61,466 nucleotides of DNA from Gammaproteobacteria bacterium. Lineage in GTDB: Bacteria > Pseudomonadota > Gammaproteobacteria > Thiohalomonadales > Thiohalomonadaceae. The stretch spans positions 1 to 61,466 of the forward strand of contig QKED01000085.1 of the NCBI GenBank assembly GCA_003252455.1. The letters are read 5' to 3'. The first letter of the stretch is position 1; the number at the start of each line of letters is the position of its first letter. Shown here piece after piece: positions 1-9,211 of this stretch. Below the pieces are notes generated by a model. It did not search any database. It was not told the DNA's origin and saw only the letters and a list, made by a program, of their open reading frames with translations. The translations under genes were made by a program, and so were the position numbers.

Positions 1-820
1 AGCGCCCGAAGGCGTCGCGGATGCGCTCGCGCTGCGCCAGCCCCTGGGCCATCTGGTTGATGCCCAGCGCCACCTCGCCCAGCTCGTCGGCGCGCGGTAC
101 GCGCAGCGGTTGGTGGTAGACGCCGCCGCGCACCTGCTCCAGCCCGGCGATGATCTGCGCCGTGTCCTCGCGCAGGGTCTGCCCCCAGTACCAGGCCACC
201 GCCTGGGCGATGCCCATGAAGAAGAGCGTGAGGAAGAGCAGCTCGAAGACCACGCCGCCGCTGACGTAGCCCTCGTGGTGCATGCGCAGCACCATCAGGG
301 TGAGGGCCAGACCGGGGATCAGGGTGAAGAGGGTGAAGCTCTCCAGCAGGCGCCGCGTGAGGCGCTCGCGACGGTCGGCGGCGAGCACCTCCTCGCGGCG
401 CAGGCGCCGCTCCAGGTGGGCGTACTCCAGGTAGGCGAGTAGGCCGCCGCCGAGCCCCAGGTAGCCCACCAACAGCTTGAGGTGGCTGCCGAGGGGGAAG
501 TCGGGGTAGAGCTGGCTGTGGGTGAGCAGGCCGACGAGCCCGGCGGCGCCCCAGGTGAGCAGGGCGATGTGGTAGCCGTGGCGCGCCGGGTTGGAGTGGC
601 TGCCGGGGGGCTGCCAGTAGCGGTAGGCCAGCTCGCGCAGGGCGATCTGCACCAGTGCGACGAACAGCAGACCGCCGAGCAGTGGCCCCCAGCGTAGGCC
701 GTCGATGAAGGGGCAGACCAGGCGCCCGTAGATGGCCAGAAAGAGTCCGGCGATGAGCGCCAGGGCATGGAGTTGCAGGCGGGCGGTGAGGTCGACCCGG
801 GTGGCGAGGGGGGTGGACAT
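1..820 (-). CDS. Membrane HAMP protein, probable class III adenylate cyclase, 5' part only
   Basis: This gene runs off the left edge; 273 codons are visible, reading leftward from ATG at 820, with a GGAGA ribosome site just before it. The translation begins MSTPLATRVDLTARLQLHAL and shows about six hydrophobic segments, then a HAMP-like stretch (PRADELGEVALGINQMAQGL). It ends in RERIRDAFGR at the window edge. That last motif is what normally joins a HAMP linker to the catalytic domain of class III adenylate/guanylate cyclases, so cAMP synthesis at the inner membrane is inferred. The catalytic domain itself lies outside the window. A different HAMP-linked output domain cannot be excluded. Confidence 0.68.
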   Translation of the reverse strand, partial: MSTPLATRVDLTARLQLHALALIAGLFLAIYGRLVCPFIDGLRWGPLLGGLLFVALVQIALRELAYRYWQPPGSHSNPARHGYHIALLTWGAAGLVGLLTHSQLYPDFPLGSHLKLLVGYLGLGGGLLAYLEYAHLERRLRREEVLAADRRERLTRRLLESFTLFTLIPGLALTLMVLRMHHEGYVSGGVVFELLFLTLFFMGIAQAVAWYWGQTLREDTAQIIAGLEQVRGGVYHQPLRVPRADELGEVALGINQMAQGLAQRERIRDAFGR

Positions 821-952
821 GGGGATCTCCCGTCGATGGCTGTGCGGCAAACAGTGTAAGCCCCCTGGCGGCGGCCTGCGCGCCTGTGCGCCAGTTCAGG
901 GTGGGCGTCGGCACGGCTGGAACCGCGAACCACGCCTGTCGTAAGGGGGGCC

Positions 953-993
953 AAAACGCACGACGCCGCCCTGGCGGACCAGGGCGGCGTCGT
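953..993 (-). terminator. Intrinsic terminator of the repeat lipoprotein gene
   Basis: A perfect 15-bp inverted repeat (960-974 and 979-993) with a 4-nt loop lies just beyond the stop codon of the minus-strand lipoprotein gene. On the minus strand the hairpin is followed within a few bases by TTTT (953-956 on the plus strand reads aaaa). This is the expected form of a Rho-independent terminator, and it separates the lipoprotein gene from the cyclase-like gene. Confidence 0.8.
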
Positions 994-1014
994 GGTCGGG
1001 GCCGATCGCGGGGA

Positions 1015-4000
1015 TCAGCGGGTCAGGTAACGGCCCACCGCGTCGAGCGGGAAGCGCTCCAGGTCGAAGCTCGCCGGGAGGGGGTCGTGCAGGTCACGGC
1101 TGGAGATCAGCGTCTGGTAGTCGAGCCCCTTCACCGCCACCTCTTCGAGGCCGAGGATGAAGCTGCTCTTGCTCAGGTGGTCGACGCTCAGACCGGCGGG
1201 GCGGCTCGGCAGGGTGAGGCCGTCGGCACCGGCGGGCAGGTGCAGGGTCCAGAGCGGGACGTTGGCACTCAGGGCGCTGACGTAGGTGACCAGCTCGACG
1301 TCGAGGTAGCCGCCGTGGCTGCCCTGGGAGACCAGGCGCAGCGGGGTCCAGCTCAGCTGCGGGTTGGCGTCGGCCAGGCCCTTCTGGCTGCTGAAGGCGG
1401 GCCCGAAGAGCACGCTGGAGGTGAAGTTGGCGTCGATCAGGTCACTGCCGCCCTCCAGCATGAGTGGGTGCTGTACCTCCCAGCCGGAGGAGGTGGTGTA
1501 GTTGTTGCCGTTGATGATGGTCACCCCGGTGACGGAGAAGAGGCCGTCGAGGCTGCTGGGCAGGGAGGCGTAGTTACGCCCCTGGCTGCTCTCGTAGACC
1601 ACCGGTAGCGGCAGCAGACCGCCCAGGTCGAGGGCCAGGCCGCCCTGGTAGCCCTCCGGGCGGATCAGCTGGGTGGAGCTGCTCAGCCAGACGGGCTCGG
1701 GGTTGGTGGCGGCGAAGTTGATGTCGACCGCCGTGCGCGTGGTGCTGCCGCTCGCCTCGGTGGTGAAGGTCTGCGCCGTACCGCCCACCAACACGCCGTC
1801 GAAGACCTTGTAGGTGCTGCCGTACCAGGCCACCTCGAAGGCCCACAGGTTGCCGGTCACCTGAGTACCGGCGGCCACCGGCAGGGTCAGGTCGACGGTG
1901 CTGCTGTACAGGAGGATATCCTTGTTGCGTGCCAGCTCGTTGCCCTGGGCGTCGAGCAGGCGCAGCTCGACGATGTTGCTCGAATCGAGGTTGGTGGTGT
2001 TGAGGGTCAGCTTGATCTGCGAGGTGGTGGCCGGGGTGGCGGTGCTGTTGAGCTGGCCCTGGATCACCAGGCCGTTGGCCGGTTCGACGCAGTAGAAGCT
2101 CTCCCAGCTGTAGCCATCCTTGAACAGGTGCAGGTCGTGGCCGCCGGTGAGACCGCTGAACTCGGCGAAGCCGCTGGCGTCGGTGGTGGCGGTGGCGCCG
2201 GACTGGTCGAGCTGGGCGGTGACCCCGGCGAGGGCGGCCCCCTCCTGGTCCACGACCAGCACGCCGATCACCCCGCTGGCGCTGGCGTTGGCGGTGCAAC
2301 CACCCAGGGTACTGCCGGTGTTGTAGGCGGTCTGGGCGGCGTCGAACGCGACCGGCCGCTCGTAGGTGATGCTCTGCACCAGGTCGTCGGCACTGAACCA
2401 GATCGCGTCGGCACCGATACCGTTGTAGTAGGTGGTACGGGTGCGGGTGCCGCTGGCATCGTAGGTGAAGGCCGAGTAGCCCGTGTAGTCGTCGAGCGTA
2501 CCCCACAGGCCGTCCGTGCCGCTGCTGTAGGCGGTGGCGGCGACCAGCAGGCGACCGCCGGCCTCGTACTCGTAGTGCTCGGTGCTGCTGATGGGGTCGT
2601 CGGCGGTGAACCAGAGGCCGTCCTCACCCGCCAGGTAGTAGGTGGTGCGCCCGCTCAGATTGCCGTTGCCGTCCACCGTGTTGTAGCTGTAGCTGGAGAC
2701 CTCGTCGTCGGCGGTGAACCAGACGCCGTCCGTGCCGGGAGCACCGTAGTAGACGAAGTTGTAGCTGCCGTAGGCGTCGGTGGGGATCGCCTTGCCGTAG
2801 CTGGCGAGCTGGTCGTCTTCGGTGTCCCACAGGCCGTCGGGGCCGGTGCCGTCGTAGGTGTAGTTCTCCAGTTGTACGCCTGCCGCCGTGCTGTTGACCA
2901 CGCGGATATAGCCGCTGCGCGGGTCGTCGGCGGTGAACCAGGTGCCGTCGGGGCCGGGGCTGCCGGTGGCGTAGATCGAGCCGCCCTCGCGGGGGATGGC
3001 CAGCTGGTAGGGGGATTGGTCGTCGGCGGTGAAGGGGATGCCGTCGGCGCCCATGTCGTAGATGTAGACGGTGGCCGTGGTATTCCCGTTGGCATCGAAC
3101 TGGCGCACGGTGTACTGACTGGCGGTGTCGTCGGCGGTAAAGACCTGACCGTCGGCGCCGGCGCCGTTGTAGTAGACCTGCTGGAGCATGTTGCCGCTGG
3201 CGTCGTAGAGACGGGTCCAGAAGTTGTAGGTGTTGGGCACGTCGTCGGCGGTGAGCCACTTGCCGTCGGCACCGGCGGCGTTGAAGCTGACGCTACGCAC
3301 CTGGTGCCCGGCGTCGTCGTACTCCATGTAGCTGTAGCCGTAGGTGCTCTCGTCGCCGGTGAGCCAGATGCCGTCGGCGCCCATGCCGGTGAGGGTCACC
3401 GTCAGCTGGGTGCGCCCGTCGGCGTCCTTCACGTTGACCAGGGCGCTGGCGCTGTCGTCGGCGGTGAACCAGGTGCCGTCGGCGCCCTTGTAGGTGTGGG
3501 TGGCGAGCAGCAGCAGGTTACCGTCGGCGTCGTAGCCGTAGTAGCTGTAGGCGCTGACGACGTCGTCGGCGGTGAACCAGGTGCCGTCGCTACCCTTGTT
3601 GTTGAAGGTGGCGGCGTAGTTCGGCCGGTAGTTGGCGTCGAGGGTGTTGACGATGTAGAGCTGCACCGTGTCGTCGGCGGTGAACCAGGTGTTGTCCGTG
3701 CCCTTGGCGTTGTAGGTGGTGGTCTGCAGCAGGTTACCACCGGCGTCGAAGCTGGCCAGGCTGTAGAGCTTGGGGGTGTCGTCGGCGGTGAACCAGAGGC
3801 CGTCGCTGCCCGCGCTGGTGTAGGTGACCACCTCGCCACGGTGCCCCGCGCCGTCGATCAGTACCAACTGGTAGCCGTAGCTGTTGGGCTGGTCGTCGGC
3901 GGTGAAGGGCAGGCCGTCGTCGCCCGGCTCCAGCGAGGTGATGATGAGGATCGCCCCCTGGGTGCCGTTGAACTCGTAGGCGACGCCGCTGGGGATGTAG

Positions 4001-6213
4001 ACGGCGTCGCCGTAGTAGTCGGAGCCACCGACGTCGTCTTCGGTGAACCAGACGCCATCGACGCCGGGGTGGTTGAAGCCGAAGATGACACCGTTGGTGC
4101 CGTTCGGTGCCACGGCGTAGCTCACCAACTGGTCGTCGCCGGTCAGCGGCAGGCCATCGGGCCCGAAGCGCAGATTGAGTTGGCGGGTCCACTCGTCGGT
4201 GCCGCCGACGCTCTCGGTCAGCGCGTAGTCACCATCGACCATATACACACTGCTCGCCACGCGACGCGTGAGGTTGGCCGGTGCCGGGCCGAAGATGCGT
4301 GCGCGCTCGTTGGCCACGAACTCGGCGTAGAGGGCGGCGATCTTGTCACTGGGGTTGACCGCGCTGGCCGCCGGGGCCGTCGGGGTGATGTTCGGCAGGC
4401 TCGGGGTGAAGGAGTAGCCGCTCAGGTCGAAGCGCACCGGGGCCAGCGGGGGCTTCTCGGCGCAGGTGATGGTCACCGTGACGTTGGCCCCGGCAACGGT
4501 GCCGCTGGCGTTGCCCAGGGTGCAGGTGTGGTCGCTCGGCTGGCTGTTGAGGGTCAGCTGATAGTGGCTGCCGTCGGCCACCGAGGCGGCGGCCTGGAAG
4601 GTGCCGTTGCCGCTGCCGCCATCGTTGTTGAAGGTGCTCTCGACCCACAGCTCCCAGGTGACGCTGCCGCTCACCAGGCCGGTGACGCTGCCCTTGATGG
4701 CGTAGTAGTTGAGGGTAGTGGGGGTGACGGTCACGGTGGCGGTCGCGGTGGCGCTGTTACCCGCCGCGTCGCTGACGCTGAAGGTGACGGTGGTGACGCC
4801 CACGGGGAAGCTGGTGGGGGCGTTGTGGGTCACGCTCTGACTCAGGTCGCCGTCGCGGTCGTCGCTGGCGCTGGCCGCGGCGAGGAAGGCGGCGATGGCG
4901 CTGTCGCTGGCGGCCACACTGGTGGCGCCGGGGGCGGCGGCGACGACGATGTTGGTCGGCGCGCTGACCACCGGGGCGACCAGGTCGAGATCGGTCCACT
5001 GGGTCACGGTGATGGTGCTGCTGGCGCTCACCTCGGGGTCGAGCGGCGCGCCGCTGGCGTCGTTGAGGCGCGCGGTGAGGGTGTGTTGACCGGCGCTCAG
5101 GGTGGTACCGATGTTGCCGATCAGGGTGTTGAAGGTCTCGTTCGGCTGGCCGTCGATGAACAGTTGCCAGCTACGCCCGTCGATCAGGCGGTAGTTGCTC
5201 AGGGCGACGCTCAGGGTCAGGTTGACCGCGCCCTGCTCGGTGGCCTGGGCCAGGGTGGCGCCGTTGACCGGGGTGACCAGTACGATGCCTGCCGGGGGCG
5301 GGGTGACCAGGTCGCCAGGGAGGGTGCCGACGTCGGTGCCGGTAAGGTTGGTGACGCTGGCGATGAAGCTGTTGGTCTGGGTGATGAGGGCGCCGAGGCC
5401 GCCGTTGTCCAGGGCGGGCAGGTTGATGTTGCCGCCAGTGCTGGAGAAGAGGGTGATGGGGTTGCCGTCGATACCGAGGCCGTCGAGTACGCCGTCGGCC
5501 ATGTCTTGGGCCAGGGCCAGCGCCAGCTCCAGGCGTGAGGCGGCCGTGGTGGCGTGGTTGGTGATGGCGTCGTCGCCCAGGCGCGAGATACCGCCGAGCA
5601 GGGCGGCGTAGCGGCGCTCGGCGTCGCTGGCGTTGGCGGGGACGTTGTTCGGGTCCGGCGGCACCGTGGTGGTGGGGTCGAAGCCGAAGGTGTTGGTGGC
5701 GTTGCTGATCACCTGGCCCACCGCGTCGCCGAGGGCCACACCGCCGCTCTGCACCATGTGCATGGCACTACGGGTGAGGGCGTGGGAGTAGGGGGTCACC
5801 GCGGCGCTGATGGGGGTGCCGGGGTTGTTCTGCACCATGGAGCTGAGCTCTTCGCCGATGGCGAGGGAGACCACGCTGCCGGTCGCCTCGTCGGTGTAAC
5901 TGCCGCCGGTGGCGACCACCTCGAACGGGCCCACCGCGCTGCTCGGTACGCGACCGCTCCAGCGCCCGGTGCTGTCGCTGGTGAATGGACCGGCCACGCG
6001 GCTGCCGCGGCTGCCGTCGCTGTTGAGGCTATAGATGTTGATCTCGGCGTTGCCGATGGCCCCCTTGGTAACGGAGCCGGAGATGCTTACGCCGGTGGGC
6101 GGTGTGGTGGTGCCACCCCCGCCGCCCCCGCCCCCGCCACATCCGACCGTCAGGCCGAGGGTGAGCAGGAGCAGTGAGGCGGCACGTGTGAGCCGAATAG
6201 TCGTAGGACACAT
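1015..6213 (-). CDS. Giant surface or periplasmic lipoprotein with 17 tandem DG-x-WFTADD repeats and an HYR-like domain
   Basis: The frame is open to 6393, but the likely start is ATG 6213 (1732 aa), since it opens with a lipoprotein signal ending LTVGC (Cys25) and has a GGGAG ribosome site. Cys25 is followed by nine glycines. Residues about 35-90 look like a carboxypeptidase-regulatory-type beta domain. Residues about 408-500 resemble an HYR/Ig-like domain (APVVSAPTNIVV through AGNSATATATVTV). Residues about 680-1280 carry 17 copies of a motif close to GADGxWFTADD, spaced about 35-36 residues apart, with YDAxGN-like segments between them. A second regulatory-like domain follows near 1305-1365. 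The acidic D/G motifs suggest calcium binding and an adhesin or matrix role, which is inference. No catalytic motif is seen. Confidence 0.85.
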   Translation of the reverse strand: MCPTTIRLTRAASLLLLTLGLTVGCGGGGGGGGGTTTPPTGVSISGSVTKGAIGNAEINIYSLNSDGSRGSRVAGPFTSDSTGRWSGRVPSSAVGPFEVVATGGSYTDEATGSVVSLAIGEELSSMVQNNPGTPISAAVTPYSHALTRSAMHMVQSGGVALGDAVGQVISNATNTFGFDPTTTVPPDPNNVPANASDAERRYAALLGGISRLGDDAITNHATTAASRLELALALAQDMADGVLDGLGIDGNPITLFSSTGGNINLPALDNGGLGALITQTNSFIASVTNLTGTDVGTLPGDLVTPPPAGIVLVTPVNGATLAQATEQGAVNLTLSVALSNYRLIDGRSWQLFIDGQPNETFNTLIGNIGTTLSAGQHTLTARLNDASGAPLDPEVSASSTITVTQWTDLDLVAPVVSAPTNIVVAAAPGATSVAASDSAIAAFLAAASASDDRDGDLSQSVTHNAPTSFPVGVTTVTFSVSDAAGNSATATATVTVTPTTLNYYAIKGSVTGLVSGSVTWELWVESTFNNDGGSGNGTFQAAASVADGSHYQLTLNSQPSDHTCTLGNASGTVAGANVTVTITCAEKPPLAPVRFDLSGYSFTPSLPNITPTAPAASAVNPSDKIAALYAEFVANERARIFGPAPANLTRRVASSVYMVDGDYALTESVGGTDEWTRQLNLRFGPDGLPLTGDDQLVSYAVAPNGTNGVIFGFNHPGVDGVWFTEDDVGGSDYYGDAVYIPSGVAYEFNGTQGAILIITSLEPGDDGLPFTADDQPNSYGYQLVLIDGAGHRGEVVTYTSAGSDGLWFTADDTPKLYSLASFDAGGNLLQTTTYNAKGTDNTWFTADDTVQLYIVNTLDANYRPNYAATFNNKGSDGTWFTADDVVSAYSYYGYDADGNLLLLATHTYKGADGTWFTADDSASALVNVKDADGRTQLTVTLTGMGADGIWLTGDESTYGYSYMEYDDAGHQVRSVSFNAAGADGKWLTADDVPNTYNFWTRLYDASGNMLQQVYYNGAGADGQVFTADDTASQYTVRQFDANGNTTATVYIYDMGADGIPFTADDQSPYQLAIPREGGSIYATGSPGPDGTWFTADDPRSGYIRVVNSTAAGVQLENYTYDGTGPDGLWDTEDDQLASYGKAIPTDAYGSYNFVYYGAPGTDGVWFTADDEVSSYSYNTVDGNGNLSGRTTYYLAGEDGLWFTADDPISSTEHYEYEAGGRLLVAATAYSSGTDGLWGTLDDYTGYSAFTYDASGTRTRTTYYNGIGADAIWFSADDLVQSITYERPVAFDAAQTAYNTGSTLGGCTANASASGVIGVLVVDQEGAALAGVTAQLDQSGATATTDASGFAEFSGLTGGHDLHLFKDGYSWESFYCVEPANGLVIQGQLNSTATPATTSQIKLTLNTTNLDSSNIVELRLLDAQGNELARNKDILLYSSTVDLTLPVAAGTQVTGNLWAFEVAWYGSTYKVFDGVLVGGTAQTFTTEASGSTTRTAVDINFAATNPEPVWLSSSTQLIRPEGYQGGLALDLGGLLPLPVVYESSQGRNYASLPSSLDGLFSVTGVTIINGNNYTTSSGWEVQHPLMLEGGSDLIDANFTSSVLFGPAFSSQKGLADANPQLSWTPLRLVSQGSHGGYLDVELVTYVSALSANVPLWTLHLPAGADGLTLPSRPAGLSVDHLSKSSFILGLEEVAVKGLDYQTLISSRDLHDPLPASFDLERFPLDAVGRYLTR
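2376..4180 (-). repeat. Coding tandem repeat array, about 108-bp unit, 17 motif copies
   Basis: Inside the lipoprotein gene the sequence gtcgtcggcggtgaaccag, or close variants, recurs about every 105-110 bp (for example near 3455, 3565, 3673 and 3780). It encodes the minus-strand motif WFTADD. Neighbouring units are similar but not identical, which points to an old array kept under selection rather than a recent expansion. Recombination between units could change copy number. Confidence 0.85.
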
Positions 6214-6245
6214 GATGTAGGACTCCCTGCGGATCGTTTTTCTGA

Positions 6246-6300
6246 CTGTGGAAAATATGTGACCCAAAGAGCATTTTTCACAACCCCCTGTTTGAGGGGG
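6246..6300 (-). promoter_or_regulatory. Candidate promoter of the lipoprotein gene, with a hairpin just upstream
   Basis: On the minus strand TTGTGA (6278-6283) lies 18 bp from CATATT (6254-6259), matching sigma-70 boxes at four of six positions each. It sits about 40 bp before the start codon. Directly upstream, CCCCCT-GTTTG-AGGGGG (6284-6300) forms a short hairpin that may end transcripts of the preceding GGDEF-EAL gene. Boxes were found by eye only. Confidence 0.4.
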
Positions 6301-6383
6301 GCGGAGCCCTTGGTGTGACTTTTCACCCCGCCAATCGGCGTGCGACGGGACGTGCTGGCGGCGGCGTTTGTGCGGGTCGCGCC

Positions 6384-9191
6384 TCAGCCCCACTGTGCCA
6401 GCAGTGCCTCGGCGCTCAGGGGGTGGGCGTAGAGGTAGCCCTGCACCTCGTCACAGCCGGCCTGGCGCAGGAAGTCGCGCTGTGCCGGGGTCTCCACCCC
6501 CTCGGCGAGGACATGCAGCTGCAGGCTGTGACCGAGGGCGATGACCGCCTGGATGATGGCCATATCGTTCTGGTCGCTCGGTACGTCGCGCACGAAGGAT
6601 TGGTCCACCTTGAGGCGCGAGATGGGCAGCTGCTTGAGGTAGGCGAGGGAGGAGTGGCCGGTGCCGAAGTCGTCGATGGCCAGCTCGATGCCCTGGCTGC
6701 GCAGCGACTGCATGATGGGGATGGAGTGCGCCGGGCTGTTCATGACGAAGCTCTCGGTGATCTCCAGCTCCAGCCACTCGGGGCGGCAGCCGGTCTCGCT
6801 CAGGGTCTGGGTGACGGTGTCGAGCAGGTCGCTCTGCTGCAACTGGCGCCCGGAGAGGTTGACCGCCATGCGCCCGGGGTGGAACCCCTGGGCGTGCCAG
6901 CGCACCATCTGGGTGCACGCCTCGCGCAGGATCCAGGCGCCGAGGGGCTCGATCAGGCCGCTCTCCTCGGCCAGGGGGATGAAGCGCCCGGGGGGGATCA
7001 TGCCCAGCTCGGGGTGTCGCCAGCGCACCAGCGCCTCGACGCCGTTGAGGCGCTCGTCGTGCAGGGTGAGCTGTGGTTGGTAGTGCAGGGTGAACTCGCC
7101 GTTGCGCAGCCCCTGGCGGATGCGCGACTCCATCTCGATGCGCTCGCGTGCCAGGTCGGTCAGCTCCTGGGTGTAGAAGCGGAAGCGGTCGCGCCCCTCC
7201 GCCTTGGCGCGGAACATGGCGGCGTCGGCGTTGCGCAGCAGGGTATCCACCTCGGCGCCATCCTCCGGGTAGAGGCTGATGCCGATGCTGGTGGTGAGGT
7301 AGAGCTCCTGCCCCTGGTGCAGCAGCGGGGTCTGCAGTGACTGCAGCACCCGCTGCGCCATCTGTGCCGCGTAGCGCGGCTCGTCCAGCTCGTTGACGAT
7401 GATGATGAACTCGTCGCCCCCCAGGCGCGATACCGAGTCCTCGGCGCGCACCGCCACGGTCAGGCGCTGGGCCACCTCGCGCAGCACCCGGTCGCCCACC
7501 TCGTGCCCCAGGCTGTCGTTGATCTGCTTGAACTGGTCGAGGTCGACGAACAGCACCGCTACGCGCTGCCCGGTGCGTTCGGCGCTGCGCAGCGCACGCG
7601 CCAGGCGGTCGCGGAACAGCAGGCGGTTGGAGAGGCCGGTGAGGGAGTCGTAGTGGGCCAGGTAGTCGAGGTGGCGCTGCTTCTCCTCCAGTAGGCGCTG
7701 GGCCAGGTAGCGCTCGGTGACGTCCTGCACCGTGCCGAAGGAGTGGCGTGCGTGGCCGTGGCCGTCGAACTCACTCTCGCACTGCTCCTCCAGGTATTTC
7801 ACCCGGCCACCGGGGAGCAGGATGCGGTGCTCGATGTGGTAGGGGGTGCGCTGGATGAGCGAGTCGCGGTAGGCGCGGTCGACGCGCAGGCGGTCCTCCG
7901 GGTGGACCAGGTCGAGGAACTCCTCGTAGGTGAGGCTCGGGTGGTCGTGCAGCTCGAAGATGCGGTACGCCTCATCGCTCCAGACCACCTCGTTGCTCTC
8001 CAGGTCGAGGCTCCAGGAGCCGATGTGGGCGATGCGCTGCGCCTGCTCCAGCTGGCTCTGGCTCTGGCGGATGCGCTCCTCGGCGCGCTTGCGCTCGGTG
8101 ATGTCGCGGCTCACGCCGAGTACGCCGAGGGACTCGTCGTGCGGCCCGTAGTAGGGGAGTTTGATGGTCTCCAGCAGTACCTCGTGGCCATCGGGGTAGG
8201 TGACCCACTCCTCGTTGCGCCGGGCGATGCCCGACTGCAGCATCATGCGGTCGTGCAGGCGGAAGTTGTCGGCTATCGGTTGGGGGAAGAGGTCGTAGTC
8301 GTCTTGGCCGATGAGCGTCTCGCGCTCGATGCCGACGAAGCGGGTGAAGGCGTCGTTGCAGCCCTGGTAGTGACCCTGGCTATCTTTGAAGAAGATGAGG
8401 TCGGGGGTGGCGTCGAGGATCGAGCGCAGCAGCGCGTGGTTGTCCGCCAGCGCCTTCTCGCGCTGGCGCAGCTCACTGAGCATGTGGCTGAAGGCCTCGG
8501 CCAGCTCGCCCAACTCGTCGTGGCGCTGCAGCTCGACGGGCTGCGGGTCCTGCCCCTCGCGTGCGCGGTGCGCCTGCTCCACCAACTGGCGCAGCCCCTG
8601 GCTCAGCCCCAGGGCCATGAGCCAGGCGAACAGCAGACCGACACTGATCGCCACCAGGGTGTAGAGGAGCCCTTGTTGCGTCACCAGCCCCAGGTTGTCG
8701 CTGATGGCGCTGTGATCGAAGCCGACCCGCGCCCAGCCCAGGTGGGTCCCCTCCAGCAGGATCGGTACGGCCACGTCGAGCTGCTGCTCGCTCTCGAACA
8801 GACGTTGACGCTGGAGCGGGGCGTCGAGGAGCTGCAGGCTCACCGGGTCGCGCAGGTAGCGCCCCACCTGGGTGCGGTCGGTGTAGCCGAGCACCTGCCC
8901 CTCCGGGTCGACCAGCAGGGCGTACTGTAGGCCGCTGAAACTGTGCTGCGAGGTGATCAGCTCCTCGATGCCCACGTAGTCGCTGGCGAGTACCCAGGAG
9001 GTGGCGTTGGTGGCCAACACCTGGGCCATGCTGAAGGCCTGCTCGTTGCTCTGGGCGTGCAGAAAGGCGCGTTCACGCGAGACCAGGTCGAAGACGAAGA
9101 TGGTCATCAGCACGGCGTGCACCAGGGCGATGCCGAGCATCAGTTGGCGGGTGATGGAGCGGGTCCAGAAGCGGTGCAGGGGACGCAGCAT
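6384..9191 (-). CDS. Membrane PAS-GGDEF-EAL c-di-GMP enzyme
   Basis: This 935-aa protein should make and/or break down cyclic di-GMP at the inner membrane. It has a TM near residues 16-36, a periplasmic sensor region, a second TM near 170-195, a HAMP region (HDELGELAEAFSHMLSEL), and two PAS domains (about 250-500). The GGDEF domain (RLGGDEF near 588) and EAL domain (EALVRW near 718) follow. The GGDEF signature is intact. The EAL metal and catalytic residues I can check are present: VNLSG, LELEITES, DDFGTG, LKVDQ and AEGVET. Both activities are therefore possible, and which dominates cannot be read from sequence. It lies 20 bp downstream of a PhnD-like binding lipoprotein gene on the same strand, so the two probably work as a sensor pair. 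Confidence 0.93.
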   Translation of the reverse strand: MLRPLHRFWTRSITRQLMLGIALVHAVLMTIFVFDLVSRERAFLHAQSNEQAFSMAQVLATNATSWVLASDYVGIEELITSQHSFSGLQYALLVDPEGQVLGYTDRTQVGRYLRDPVSLQLLDAPLQRQRLFESEQQLDVAVPILLEGTHLGWARVGFDHSAISDNLGLVTQQGLLYTLVAISVGLLFAWLMALGLSQGLRQLVEQAHRAREGQDPQPVELQRHDELGELAEAFSHMLSELRQREKALADNHALLRSILDATPDLIFFKDSQGHYQGCNDAFTRFVGIERETLIGQDDYDLFPQPIADNFRLHDRMMLQSGIARRNEEWVTYPDGHEVLLETIKLPYYGPHDESLGVLGVSRDITERKRAEERIRQSQSQLEQAQRIAHIGSWSLDLESNEVVWSDEAYRIFELHDHPSLTYEEFLDLVHPEDRLRVDRAYRDSLIQRTPYHIEHRILLPGGRVKYLEEQCESEFDGHGHARHSFGTVQDVTERYLAQRLLEEKQRHLDYLAHYDSLTGLSNRLLFRDRLARALRSAERTGQRVAVLFVDLDQFKQINDSLGHEVGDRVLREVAQRLTVAVRAEDSVSRLGGDEFIIIVNELDEPRYAAQMAQRVLQSLQTPLLHQGQELYLTTSIGISLYPEDGAEVDTLLRNADAAMFRAKAEGRDRFRFYTQELTDLARERIEMESRIRQGLRNGEFTLHYQPQLTLHDERLNGVEALVRWRHPELGMIPPGRFIPLAEESGLIEPLGAWILREACTQMVRWHAQGFHPGRMAVNLSGRQLQQSDLLDTVTQTLSETGCRPEWLELEITESFVMNSPAHSIPIMQSLRSQGIELAIDDFGTGHSSLAYLKQLPISRLKVDQSFVRDVPSDQNDMAIIQAVIALGHSLQLHVLAEGVETPAQRDFLRQAGCDEVQGYLYAHPLSAEALLAQWG

Positions 9192-9211
9192 GGGCGGCTA
9201 CTCGGGCAGGG

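Noticed and set aside
319-954. 211-codon minus-strand frame at the left edge
   Set aside because: It is a shifted frame of the cyclase-like gene; the correct frame starts at 820 and has membrane helices and a HAMP region.
2376-4180. RHS/YD-repeat toxin
   Set aside because: The YDAxGN pieces recall YD repeats, but the dominant unit is DGxWFTADD, there is no RHS core box or variable toxin tip, and the protein ends in ordinary beta domains.
2128-5538. 1136-codon open frame on the plus strand, antisense to the repeat lipoprotein
   Set aside because: It is the mirror of a highly repetitive GC-rich gene; the translation is dominated by Val, Gly and Ala with no domain, and the opposite frame has a signal peptide and ribosome site.
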